In this document: positions 11,540-23,209 of the stretch, piece by piece
Numbering within the stretch: position 1 is the first letter of the stretch
Layout: the number at the start of each line of letters is the position of its first letter
Program-made: the position numbers and the translations under genes
DNA from: Siphonodentalium dalli
Lineage: Eukaryota; Mollusca; Scaphopoda; Gadilida; Siphonodentaliidae
Assembly (NCBI GenBank): GCA_032622095.1
Contig: CP136064.1
Coordinates: 145,033,954 to 145,097,953 of the forward strand
Length of the DNA: 64,000 bases
Reading direction: 5' to 3'
Notes under the pieces: generated by a model
Databases searched by the model: none
The model's input: only the letters and a program-made list of their open reading frames with translations
What the model was told of the DNA's origin: nothing

Positions 11540-13870
11540 CCATTTTTTCCAAATTTTGTGAGAAAAAAAAACATGGCTGCCAGTGGTCATCTTGGATTTC
11601 ACATTTGATTCCATTGGCATACCCTGCAGCCCACAATTATTGATGAAATGTTCTGAAAATTTACAGGCATGTTTCGGTTAACTTCTTACGGATCTTTTTG
11701 GTGATGATTGGATGGGAGCCATCAAATTTTTCCAAGTTTTGTTGAAAAACATGCCCGCAAGTGACCAACTTGGATTTTACTCTTTGCATGATAAATTCCT
11801 CCTGCACACTATAGGACACATCCCTCATCAAATTGTCACCAAACTTTATATTGATCTTCTAGTGGAGTCGCTTTGTGCACAATAACAGAATCGTTCACTT
11901 CCGGATTAAAGAATCAAACTTCGCACATATATTGTCCACTATATCCCTGATCATAATCTAGCTGGATCCAGCTTTTGGTTACGTGGAACCCGTTAAATTC
12001 AAGATGGTGCCCAACATGGCCACCGTTTTTCAGACGGTGTTACTAAGTCAGTTTGATACAAATTATAGTGAGATAATCTTGTCATATGTATACAAATGTA
12101 TACATTTTTGTGAAGATAAGATAAAATGCCACCATTATAGGGTAAAATTGGAACTCACCGTCCAAGATGGCCACCAAAATGGCAGCTGGAAATGGAAATT
12201 TGATATCTAATATCTTTAAGATCAGTTTATGCTGTTTGGTACTGGTTGAGAATTGTGACTTTATGTTGTATTATTCATGTTAACTGACCATTGGAGCAAT
12301 GAAATATGCCATTCATGGAGTCAGAAACCCTTCTGATCCCTCAAAAATTCAATTTTACAGAAAGCGGTATAATTTTTTTTAACAAAAATCACCATTGGGA
12401 TTTCTAGTCATATTTCATCAAGAAATGGGCAGAACTGTCCAATTTTAGCGAGGCATTCCATTTGTTATGCATATTCCAACTCATTAGTACCAAAACACTT
12501 TGGCTCAAAATGGTGGCCAAAATGGCAGCCGGAAGTGGAAAATTAGATTTTTTATATGCACAATGGGGGAAACGGTTGTCTTGACATTAGTCATTTCGAT
12601 GCCATTGAGCCACTGTCCATTTCCATCTAAAAAACACGGTCAGAATTCCAAAAGAAGTTTTTGGCCAAATTCCATACTGCATCATTTATAATTAATTTGT
12701 CATGCCTCATAAGTAACATGGTTAATACAAAGTGAGTCACAATTTGCTACCTTTTCGGAACATCAGAGAATAATATTCGGGATATATATATGACAAATAA
12801 ACTTTTTTTTTACCAAATTTGGTTGCCATTTTGCAAACCATCTTGAGTAATTTTGTCCAAAAACAGATCAGAGTGACCGATTTAAGACAGATCAAACAAT
12901 AAACTCCTTCGATGCCAAAGATAGTTCCATTTTACTTGAGAAAATTGTCTTAACCTGAAAAGTGAATTTTTGCCAGCTAGCATGACTACTACTTGTATAC
13001 GGTTGCATGACTCACTTGGGCAATATTTACATTTTTTTCCATATTTTGGCTGACATTTTGGCACCCATTTTGAGCCAAAGCGACAAGTTTGGTGCAGTTG
13101 AGTTGGAATATTCATAAGAAATGGAATTTGTCACTTAGATTGCACAGTTATTCCCATTTATTAACAAAACAAAATATGACTAGAATCCCAATGGTGATTT
13201 TTGGTGAATGTTTATACCGTGTTCTGTAAAAATCGAATTTATAAGGATCGGAGGTGGCAGGGAGTCCATGAATGGCATATTTCATTGCTCCAATGGTCAG
13301 CTAACATGACCAATACAAAATAAAGTTAAAATTCTCCAACAGTTTCAAAAATCAGAAACAGATTTTAAAGATATTAGTGAAAAAATGTTAAATTTTGTAA
13401 TTTTGGCGTCCATTATGACGGCCATTTTGGATTATCATAGACAAATTGAATGTGGATACAAAGGCGGACATCCATGGTATCGCTTCGACAATCTCCAGTG
13501 TCTATCCTTTAATATAGCAATTATATTTTATACAAAATAGATGCCCCTAAATCTCCAATTTTCGAAATGTCAAGGTCAATTTGTCAATTTGAAGGTCAAG
13601 GGGTCAACCAAAATCCTGGAACCAGCTAACTGGTTGATGTGTACCGCATACCCAACCAACCCTGAAAGTTTCATGCTTTAATCTAAAAGTGAACGATTTT
13701 GTGTTAAGCTACTCCACTATTCGGGGTGACCTCTAAATGGAAGCCATAAATTGTTTTCCAAAATTTTTTATTTAACACATGGCCACCAGCAGTCATCTTG
13801 GATTTTAAATTTGAATCCATCGGCACACCTTGCAGCCCGCATTTATGGCAGAAAATTTACAGGCATCTTT
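11540..13870. repeat. large foldback repeat (arms near 11860-12560 and 13010-13730)
   Basis: gaccattggagcaatgaaat and atgccattcatgga at 12290-12320 recur inverted at 13265-13300. Further matching points are 'agtggag...cgttcact' (11872-11916 with 13690-13722) and 'ttccaact...tttggctcaaaatgg' (12475-12512 with 13065-13110). The arms are ~700 bp and diverged. An outer pair in direct orientation (11570-11670 and 13780-13875: cagtcatcttggattt, accctgcagccc) complicates the structure. 'caagatggccacc'-type words recur. No transposase frame is evident. Confidence 0.65.
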
Positions 13871-14039
13871 TAATAGGATTACCTCTAGAAGGGAGCTATC
13901 GAATTTGACGATTTTTGATGAAAAACATTCTCTTTGCATCACTAAAATACCATACTTTGGCATGCCTTACAACCAACATTAATCATCCAATTGATCGTAA
14001 GCTAACTTCATATGGCCTTTCGGGTTGACGTCTGGTATT

Positions 14040-14160
14040 ACTTAAACATTTCAACCTTCTGTATTCCTTTAATATGACTCCAATAGTAGTAATGTATGAC
14101 ATTATCCCCTTTCCAAGCTGAGCTACAGTGTCTCTGACACTTTCAAGTACAGATAAACAT
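14040..14160 (-). other. exon-like segment, copy 2 of a diverged pair
   Basis: On the minus strand it reads ESVRDTVAQLGKGIMSYITT, closely matching the segment at 1-110. An AG stands inside the shared reading (gaaagtgtcag/agacactg). The frame ends within sequence related to the neighbouring dispersed repeat. Unknown function, and weakly supported as coding. Confidence 0.25.
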
Positions 14161-16000
14161 ACAATCAGCCCAATTAATTTGGAATCCACTGCGTGCATAC
14201 CTTTATCATTAATAGTTGTACATTTAACAGGGAATATAATTAATTTTTAGCCCTTGTAGACTGTAAAACCTTGGCATGTTGTTGTTTGGTTCCATGCCAT
14301 GTTGATATAGATTTTTGTTGCATAAATGATAAAAAACGGTTATGAATTTAATATATTTATTGAAAGCTAGCAATAACAAAAGAAAACAATCAAAGATGAT
14401 TTATGTGTGTGGTTATTTGTCACTGTAATATAATGATTATTCGCAGTATGATTTCCTCTATGACTCTGTCAAATTAGTCCACTGAGTCTATGAAACCAGA
14501 ATTTAGTGCCATAGAATTTGATACCTCCATCAAACAACTTTTCAAATGTTCTTTATATAACAGGCAGTTGTTTTGACATATTTATTGTGATTTTGGTAAC
14601 TTGGTTCAAACCATTCTGGAACATTATACAGTGTCAGATTAGTATTGTGTCACACAATTTGAGGCTCATTCTTTGTTCAGGTCATGAAGTTGTCAAATAT
14701 CAAAATAACTTAGTCCAAACTACTTTAAATTGTGACAAAATGTTATTTCTCCATTTGTAAATTTCATAATTTTCTGTAAGATGTACTGTTATATCTATGT
14801 CAAGTTGTCACAATTTTCAAAATAATATGACCATATGCTAACCGTAATTAACAACTGCAGGTCAAATATCCACATATGGATAGCAGTTGTTAGAAATTCT
14901 TATCATAATGAGTTAATCAATACAGATAATCAATCTTTTAATAAATAAAATAATATGACCATATATGCTAGCAAAATCAATGACCCACAGCTAAACCACA
15001 TGTATGCTAAGGATGTCAGTTTTTGTTGTGAAACTCATATATGTAGACACAGTTTCTCATCCCTTTTAAAATATTGGGAATTTCCCATGTATAACAAAAA
15101 AATCAAATCTTGAAATTGGCAACTCGAAACAGAAATCCAAGAATGTACCCTGTTTTGAGTTATCCATCCACTATACCTAACCAGGCATGATTTCAACTAG
15201 AAGTCGACACAATTTGCTCGGAAATTTGCTCGAAAAATAGCCGGTTATGATTATCTATTATAATTCTTCACAAAATCTGTTTTACAGGTTATATGCACCA
15301 TGTGGTCATTATGATAGTATCACATTCTATGGCTAATTCTGAAGCTGATCACAAATAGAGCTAGTGTTAAAAGTTTGGTTGTGAATATTTATGTTGTTAC
15401 TGTTTTTTGTAAATAGAATTTACATAAAATCACATTTACATGATTCACAAATTTGATATGAAATCCTTCAGGATCTGTGTGTTTTTTTTTAAATTTATTT
15501 TTATTTGAACAAAGACATACATTATGATAATAGTATTACAGTTCATGGTTGGTAATAAAACAGTTTCCGTCTCGTTCTTTTTTTTTTAGAGACTGTAGAA
15601 GAGAGAAAAAGAGCGAGAAGTGAATGGTTTTATGAATGTTGTGTTATTTAGTTATATTAAATATCCATTAGATTATAATAATAAGTATAATGAAATTGAA
15701 ATATTGGGTATATGTATTATTTATAATTTTTCTGAGTCCCTCATGTTGTTAGGTATATAGTAGATTACATAATGCAATATATTAAATTGAGGGATTATTA
15801 ATTAGTGGTAGCATCGATCTACTATCTAAAAATTTGGCATATTTACATAACGTGATTATGTACGGCGTGGATTGGTGATATACAATTAATTTTACTCGCT
15901 ACATGATTTATTAATAAAGTAAGCATACTATTAGGTAAGTCACATAACACAACACATGTCTGGTCAGCATTCGTGTGTTAAACACAGTTTTTAGCTCACC
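14161..16000. other. AT-rich spacer, no gene seen
   Basis: No recognisable coding, RNA or repeat structure beyond A/T runs. Similar phrases near 14825 and 14950 (aataatatgaccatat) are a short local duplication. Confidence 0.5.
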
Positions 16001-16002
16001 TG

Positions 16003-17040
16003 AGACGAAGTCTCCAGGAGCTATAGTCATCACTCATCGTCCGTCCATCCATCCGTCAACAATTCTTTGAACATCTCCTCTGGAACCATAAAACCGAATG
16101 GGTTCATATTTGGTGTGGATGTTCCCTAGGTGACTCTCATTCAGATTTGTTCTAATGAGGTCACTGGGTCAAATAGTTGTGAAGCCAGGGCCATAACTCT
16201 TTCCCACCATAGTAATTCTTACGACTTCTTCTCAAATTTCATTGGGCCGAATGGGTTCATATTTGGTACAAAGGGTCCTTGGGGGACTGTTATTCAGATT
16301 GTTCAAATGAGGTGACTGGGTCGAATGTGGGCGGAGCCAGTGACTTAACTCAAAAAAAAATTGTTTTGTTAAATTCAGATTTTTTGGAATTTTCACCTTG
16401 CTCAATTTAGACTTGGCTAGCATATTATTTTCTTAACCACCGCTTATCCAGATGAAATCATACCCTGATTTTTCAAAGAAACATTGGGGGGATATATTGG
16501 ACGACAGACAGGCGGTCCTTCCATCCGTCTGTCTGTTGGGATGTCTATCCATCCGTCTATCAACAATTGTTTTCTTCTCCATATTAAAGACCAAATATGT
16601 TTATATATTTCAGTGTGCATGTTCCCTAGGTGACTCACAATCAGATTTGTTCAAATAATTTCATCAGATCAAATAGGTGCGAAGCTAGGGCCATAACTCT
16701 TTCCCTCCATAGTAAATCTTAAAATAATTTCTTCTCAAGAACCATTGAGCCTATATTAGCTTATATTTGGTATGGATGGGCCTTGGGTGACCGGGTTAAG
16801 ATTTGTTCAAATGGGGTCATTTTTAGTAAATGAGGTCCCCAGAGGGTGAATTCGTTGATGCTATTCCACCTTGGGGAATAGTGTCATTAAATTCACCTTT
16901 TGGGGACCTCATTCTGCAAAGATCAGACATACTAAATACAAACTTGGCTGTTCCAATATTATTTATCCAGGTGAAATAATCATACCCTATTGGATATTGG
17001 GGGGGGGGGTATATTGATATTACTAGATGAATGGATCTCA
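16003..17040. mobile_element. mollusc-type dispersed repeat, several tandem segments
   Basis: It begins tcacctgagacgaagtctcc and contains at least two diverged copies of a ~350-450-bp unit with cgtccatccatccg, gggttcatatttggt, caaatgaggtcactgggtca and agggccataactctttccc. The unit recurs at 57120-57480. The wording is familiar from bivalve genomes. It is non-coding. Confidence 0.6.
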
Positions 17041-17089
17041 TAGATGGGGATTCACATTTGTTCTAATAGGGGCAGAGATAAGAGATTTG

Positions 17090-17600
17090 GTACTGGTATA
17101 ATAATATTGATTTCTAGGCAGCCTGGGTGGGGGCAATGTTTGAGGCAATGGGGAAGGAGTGTAGAGGGGGTGGTGTTTTGACCCCCTACTTTGATCAAAA
17201 TTTAAACAGTTGAAATTTTCATGCCTGGTATAACATTAGTTGTAGATTAGATGTTCACATCAAAAATAGGTTAGAATTGTTCTCATAGTTTGGTTTTATT
17301 TTCCAACATGTAGTTTTATACCAACAGTCCATATGTTCCTACTTCAGGTTAAAATTTTAACTTTATGGGGTTGGTAATTTTCAAACGTTTGAGAGGTTGA
17401 AGTACTGGTACCAGTTGTAAAATTCAACCTAAGAGGGATGTGCAAAATGATTTTTGTGAACTTAGTACTGTGGTATGGTTGTCTTCTTTAAAAGGTAAGA
17501 GGTTGGAGATTTGTCAGTGGTGTGCAATTAGAAATTTCAGGTTGAAGAGCCCAGCTCATCGGAGAACCTCCAGCTATATCCATGTTTAGAACTACTTGTC
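17090..17600. mobile_element. decayed hAT-like MITE copy
   Basis: It shares with 43225-43931 and 62495-63569 the ordered phrases acattagttg, aaaaataggtt, tgttctcatagtttg and ttccaacatg. The termini are degraded. Confidence 0.4.
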
Positions 17601-17794
17601 TTAAGTGATATTGTCACGTACTGACTCTTGTAGTCTTCAGAGTCCCAGTCTTCTCAGTCTTTACAGTCTGGTGAGCGTCCCACTGTCATTGACTGTCTTG
17701 TTACAGTACTAAATAATATTTATGGAATAATTGTTTGCCAGACATGTGCAATGTTATGTACTACCTTTTCAGCATGTACATGTAAATATCTTAG

Positions 17795-20168
17795 TTATGC
17801 ATATGCTGTTTTACTGTAATGGTGTAAAAGACCTTTCCATTTATCCCACCGGGATTCAAACTCTGTATATTTACATTTGCTGTAAAAAATTCATCTTTCA
17901 GTTTCTGCGTACATTTGTATTTCTGCTTGGATATTTTGTAATTTTGGTAATTCAGATCTCATCTTTGAACGGTATATATTATACTTAATTATGACCAAGA
18001 TCGTTTGGAGGAGTGGATCAATTTGCTCAGTATCAGCTTTGCCAAATAAAATAGTGTTTGAATTAATTTCTAATTTATTGAAGTCGTGTTAAATATCCAT
18101 ACGTGAATCTCGTTCCACAGCGAAGCAATAATGTGACATTGAAACATAAGATGGCTATAAATGTTCTCTTTTTCGATTTTACAAAAGGAACATGTATCAT
18201 AGTCAGATCGACCCATTTTCTTTAGTACATTGTTAGTCCCTAATATTCTATTGTTTATCCTATATTGAAACCATACATATTTCGTGTCACAGAACTGAAC
18301 AAAGGGAGTTTTAAAAACGTCTGACCACCAGTCTAATTCATGGTGCATATTTAATTTCTTCTCCCATTTTGAGACAAGGTTTATGTTCAATTTGGGGTCT
18401 TGATATACTTTGAATTGGATTTTAGAGTGTTCGATCTGATACGATAGTATTGGGTTGTTCAGTCGATCATTGTTACTTAGTTGACAGCTACTAGAGTTTT
18501 CCATTTTAGTTAGGTATTTTTTTATTGAAGAAATTATACTGTTGTATGTCAAAAAATCTGTTGTAAAGTTGTATAACCGCTTTGCTTCGTCATAGGACAT
18601 TAACTTGTTATTATCACTCATAAGATCGTTCACAAAATATATGCCATGAAGGGCCAAAGATCTGTCACTAATTGCGTGTTTGTTTATTTTGAAAATATTG
18701 TTAAGTACAATCATCGATGAGAGCAAGAGCACATCACTGTGTTTTTGGAGCCATCTTAAAGTTGAATATTTTCCATGCATCTAGAACATTTATGAATAAT
18801 TGATTGGTAGTTTTGCTTTTATATCTATTAAGGGCACATCCATTCGATAGATAACATTTGTCATTATTTTTACAATCCATTTGGTATCGGACGAGGTTTT
18901 GCCAAGCAACCGGTTGAGTTATGTAGCGTTTCACCCATGATATTTTCATTGAATGCATAAAAGTTTGGATATCAATCATTTTACAACCTCCCATGGAATA
19001 GTCTTATTGAAAATATTTCCTAGCAATTTTGTCAGGTTTTTTGTCCCATATGGAATTATAAATGTCTTTATTTATGTCGGTTACGAATGTCTTTGGCGGA
19101 TTTGGAATTGTCATAAATAAAAACAAGAGTTTAGAAAGCACTAATGACTTGAATATTGTGAGTCTCCCGATAACCGTCAGGTGTCTTTTAGACCACACAG
19201 AAAGAATTGTTCGTATCTGGTTGTATGCTGTGATGTAATTATTCAAAAATATATCATCAGCATCTAATTGGAAATTTACAACGAAAACTTTAAAACCATT
19301 TGATACTGATAGCCATCTTATTTTCCATCTGTCACATATGGAGTCAGTAGTCAATCTCTTTTCTTACCAATCCATACCGCAACTGTTTTGTCGTAATTAA
19401 TTTTTAAACCTAAAATAAGATAAAAGTCATGTAATAGCTTGAATGCATTGTCAAGGCTTGGGGGGTCACCATCAAGAAATAATGAAGTGTCGTCGTCATA
19501 TTGTGAAAGTTTAAATTCTGAATTCTCTATCTTAATACCCTTGATATTTTTCCAATTCCGGAATCCTATACCTAATATTTCCACATACAATAAAAAAATA
19601 TAAGGCGAAATTGGTTCACCTAGGCGACAGCCCCTCGAGATTCTGAAGCTACGAGACACATGCCCATTGATATTGACATTTGACGATATACCGTTATACC
19701 AGCAATTAATGATTTTAATAAAATTATCCCGAAAGTTGAAGTATTTTAAGACTGACGACAAGAATGACCAGGAGACCGAATCAAAAGCTTTTTCAACGTC
19801 GAGGAGTACAAGTAGCCCAGGAATATTAGCAGATTTTGTTGTGGACAGGAAATCTGATATTAATCGAAGATTTTCGCCAATGAATTTACCTTTTAAAAAC
19901 CCGCTCGGGTCATGATGAATAAGATCTTGAATTACACATTTCAATCTTTCAAAAAGTATACCGGATAAAATTTTGTATGACGCATTAAGAAGTGAAATAG
20001 GTAGCCAGTTTTTTAGGAATTGTTTTGGTTTGTTTTCTTCTGGAATCAGAGTGAGGATACCGTGTTTCTGTGTAACTGATATTTTAACATTTATCTAAGC
20101 GGTAGTTTAATGACCTAACTAGGAATTTACCAATTTTATTCCAAAATAATTTATAAAAATCACACGAG
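17795..20168 (-). pseudogene. LINE ORF2, reverse transcriptase and C-terminal part (Tx1/L1-like)
   Basis: This is the 3' half of a non-LTR retrotransposon ORF2 read right to left. It starts FYKLFWNKIGKF, then LTLIPEENK and NWLPISLLNASYKIL (RT fingers). Next come LLVLLDVEKAFDSV (motif A, catalytic Asp), SRGCRLGEPISPYIFLL (motif B) and QYDDDTSLFLDG (motif C). Then GLKINYDKTVAVWIG follows, and a C-terminal region with a zinc-binding CSFC...H...C. The last recognisable block ends in KWKGLLHHYS before TAA at 17795-17797. Frame changes near 20075, 19352, 19000 and 18770 and a TGA near 17865 make it dead. Motif C has Asp where Ala is usual (YADD). The right end of this segment is the target duplication of the 20169-33498 insertion; the reading resumes at 33504. 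Confidence 0.85.
20164..20168. repeat. target-site duplication ACGAG, left copy
   Basis: ACGAG here equals 33499-33503. Together they flank the 13.3-kb CACGGGG element. Removing the element and one copy restores an in-frame LINE reading across the junction. Confidence 0.85.
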
Positions 20169-20436
20169 CACGGGGTAGGAACTGCTCCACGAGAAGACAC
20201 CGCTTCCGATCTTTTGTCCAGTTCACTGCCGATGCACTCCAGTTAACTAGTGATCTTTTTAAGTGTGACTGCGCTGAATTTCGCAAATCGATTCACCAAG
20301 GCAAGATAATAGACAGTTTTTGTGTTAAATATAACTCCCATTCAACCCCAGCTTTCCATGAGTTTGATATTTCCAATATATAGTGCGCCAACTTGCCAAT
20401 TTAAGTGTAAACATTTGAATGTCAAATTTCCATTGG

Positions 20437-20989
20437 CACGGGGTAGGAACTGCTCCATGAGAAAAGATCCTCTTGTGATTTTCGGTCCAGTTCACTATCG
20501 ATCCGTGTCCAGTTCACTTGCGAGTTTTTTGTACTTGGTCCAAAACAGACGTGCTTTACATCGTGTACCAAACTACCGTATCTCAATAACCATTAGCGAT
20601 TAAATTCAAACAAAATTGAGTCTAGTGTGAAGTTTTAGTTCAAACATATGTGCACACTTATTTTACCAAAAACTGTTGCATAGATGTTCGGGTAGTGAAC
20701 GGATCTTATCAATGGTGAACTGGGACCCATCACTAGTGAACTGGAACATTTCTTTAAATGGATAAATTCTACTATTCCACATTTACTTAACAATTTCCAA
20801 CTAGTATGTCTTGACAGTTGACGTAGCTGGCAAGGTATATACAACAAATGAACTGCATATATATCTCTGTTGCGTAAAACTTGCGTTATTTACCATGGGA
20901 AAATCCCCAGTGACCTTGACCAGATCGGATAAGAACTGGACCGAAGATCGGAAGAAGTATCAGCCTCGCGGAGTAGTTCCTACCCCGTG
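20437..20989. mobile_element. nested MITE of the CACGGGG family, duplication ATTGG
   Basis: CACGGGGTAGGAACTGCTCC starts the element and GGAGTAGTTCCTACCCCGTG ends it. Perfect ATTGG duplications stand at 20432-20436 and 20990-20994. The first ~90 bp repeat the outer element's subterminal pattern (ggtccagttcactatcgatc). The 553-bp interior has no coding capacity. It shows that the family can insert into its own members, and it gives an independent 5-bp duplication. Confidence 0.85.
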
Positions 20990-20994
20990 ATTGG

Positions 20995-21482
20995 ACTCCA
21001 TGGTAAATTTGAACACAATTTTCTGTGGAAAAAAAACAAATAATTCGATACTGACACGACAATGCAAGGTTTTAATAGACCAAAATGTGTTGTCTCCCCA
21101 CCGGAGAGTGGATATATGACCTTGGAATCATATGATATTTAGATTTGAAATTGTGACGAAAAAGCTCCTGTTCACCACAGATAAGATCGGTTCACTTTCC
21201 AAACATAAGACCCAGTTCTTTGCCGATCAACAATGTTCTGTAGATTCATATTTTACACTTCGAGCAGATTCAGGTGCGAAATTCTCAATTTTTGACCACT
21301 CCTATAGTGGAAAGAGCTTATATTGATCTCAATTTGAAATAATTGTATATGGGTTGTGTAACATCTATGTTTAAAATCAGTGCATGTATCTGTAAAAGCA
21401 GCATGCAGTGCGAGACCACTGGATACGCGTATTGGAGAAACAATGACGGGGCTATGATGGAGAAGATGGGAAGGGGGATAGC
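20995..21482. other. left interior of the CACGGGG element
   Basis: Unique AT-rich sequence between the nested MITE and the poly-G tract. Short frames only; no motif recognised. Confidence 0.5.
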
Positions 21483-21511
21483 GGGGGGGGGGGGGGGGGG
21501 GGGGGGGGGGG
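21483..21511. repeat. G29 homopolymer tract
   Basis: 29 consecutive G, directly abutting the insertion site of the Gypsy element (duplication at 21513-21516). Confidence 0.95.
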
Positions 21512-21516
21512 CGTGT

Positions 21517-22319
21517 TGTGCCAATACGGGTACATATAACTCTTAAGGCTATCAGAACGGTTTGATTATTTATTTACAACAAAGTTAATAATGTTCAATC
21601 ATCGGCATCTGGGTTTCTCCTGGATGAGTTTATCTTCCTGTCGTCTGCTCGGTTTAGGGTCTTCTTCCGTCTTCTTAGGTTGGGCGTGTCTCTTGTCTTC
21701 TACTCGGTTGAGTTCCGGTTGAGTTTGTCTTCCTGTCGTCTGTTCTTCTTCTTCCGTCGGCGCATCAGTGGGGCGTTGTTAGAAATACAAGCTCATAATG
21801 TTTACCTTGTATTTTCGTCCATTGTTCCAAACTGCCTCTTCTACGCGTCTGAGGATTCTTGGTGATCGCTGGGGTGGTTGGTTAGAACTGGCCTCGGTTC
21901 TCGATTCGTCTGCCTTCAAATACGGAGACGGTATTATTCCGGGTCGGTTCGCATTTCATGGTGCTTCAATTGGGGCGTTCCTGGGTTAACCAGGCGGAGT
22001 AGTTTTCCTGTGTGCTTCTTTATACTCTTCTTCCTATCCATCACGCTGCGTTAGGTTTCGGTAGCTTTTCTAGGCGAGGTATCTGGTCTCGCTAATCCCA
22101 AGATCGTTCTGTTTACTTCCCAATTATTGTCCTATGTATGTGTCGGGGATGGGTATTGCATGGACGTCAGCTAATCTGTTTTGGTGTCCAGTATTTCGCA
22201 ATCTAGATGTGGTCAACAGTGGCGCTGATATGTGTGGTAATCGAGCGCCCCCGCGACCTTAGAGATTGCCTGTCTTCTTCCCGGGTTGAAAGTTATGTCC
22301 CTGGGGTTGTCTTGGCACA
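21517..22319 (-). repeat. 3' LTR of the Gypsy element
   Basis: 803 bp, beginning and ending with the inverted TGTGCCAA/TTGGCACA. It is ~99% identical to 30545-31339; the differences include 3-bp cttctt contractions and single-base changes. Open frames inside it are incidental. Confidence 0.93.
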
Positions 22320-22337
22320 TTACTCCTTCACTTTTTC
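22320..22337 (-). other. polypurine tract of the Gypsy element
   Basis: On the minus strand GAAAAAGTGAAGGAGTAA directly precedes the 3' LTR, as expected for the primer of plus-strand DNA synthesis. Confidence 0.7.
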
Positions 22338-22705
22338 GAATTAAAGTTGATCTTGAAATCGCAAGTCCAATTCGTCGCTGCGCAGCAGGTCGATGATTCG
22401 TCGAAGTGTTTCGTAACAGCGGCATCGGCGATGGATAGCTGGTTCGATGTCGGCCGTCTCCGTGCAGATCGGGTCGTCTGGGCGTCTCTCAGACAACTCC
22501 GACCTACTGGCTGTGACTTTTCGATGTAAAACTATGATTGAAATTGCATGGCGTCGTCATTTTCGTTCCGGGTCGTTATCGGCTAATGTTGGTTGTGGGT
22601 GGGGTCGGCATTCGGATTAGGGGTCATCCCAGTTTTCTTGCGCTAGGGGAGCTAGGCACGGAGGTGCGGGCGTAACGTACCCGACCGGTTGCCCATCATC
22701 CTCGT

Positions 22706-22960
22706 CTATCCGACGTCGCTGGCGGCCTCGTCCACTTGGTCGTCATCGTCCTCCTCGTCCTCAGAGTTCGCCAGGTGTTCACGTGGTTCGTAAACGCCCT
22801 CGTCTAGCCGCCGTCGGCGGCGAAGAATGCTCGCAATGGCGGTGGGGTCTGAGGCCTTGCTTCGGGGAGGAGTCCGAAACCGTACCCTAGAAGTGGGGCG
22901 AGTTCCGCCTGATCGGGCCTGGGCTCTGCCTCGGCTCCGGCGATCGTCTGACCGGTGGAA
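22706..22960 (-). CDS. arginine-rich/acidic ORF between env and 3' LTR (84 codons, no Met)
   Basis: On the minus strand, tctaattattatag (acceptor-like) is followed by 84 open codons ending at TAG 22706-22708. The frame has no methionine, so it would need splicing to a start. The N-terminal half is rich in Arg/Ser/Pro (RSDDRRSRGR at its start). RRRRR follows near residue 50, and an acidic run (SEDEEDDDD) stands near residue 68. It is GC-rich and lies where complex retroviruses keep second exons of regulatory proteins of the Rev/Tat/Rex kind; functional equivalence is only a conjecture. No similar domain was recognised. It could also be a low-complexity frame that is open by chance in GC-rich DNA. 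Confidence 0.4.
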   Translation of the reverse strand, partial: FHRSDDRRSRGRAQARSGGTRPTSRVRFRTPPRSKASDPTAIASILRRRRRLDEGVYEPREHLANSEDEEDDDDQVDEAASDVG

Positions 22961-23209
22961 CTATAATAATTAGACAGAAAACGACGAGAACATGCTGCGT
23001 GAATAACGCGATTGATTTTCCGACGTTAAATATATGATTACATGTCAGGGGTGTTACTTTCTCTCCAACAGCTGATAATACAATTGATTAGTATTCGGCA
23101 AGTGAGAAATGATTCGAATGTACGTCTACGTGCCCACGGTGTTACTGGGGCGAATCGCCGATTAACATTTGAGATATTTGGACTGCATCAATGCTTATCT
23201 ACATGCAAC

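Noticed and set aside
21680-21989. ORFs inside the LTRs
   Set aside because: They lie on the strand opposite to the element's genes and are altered by the few LTR differences.
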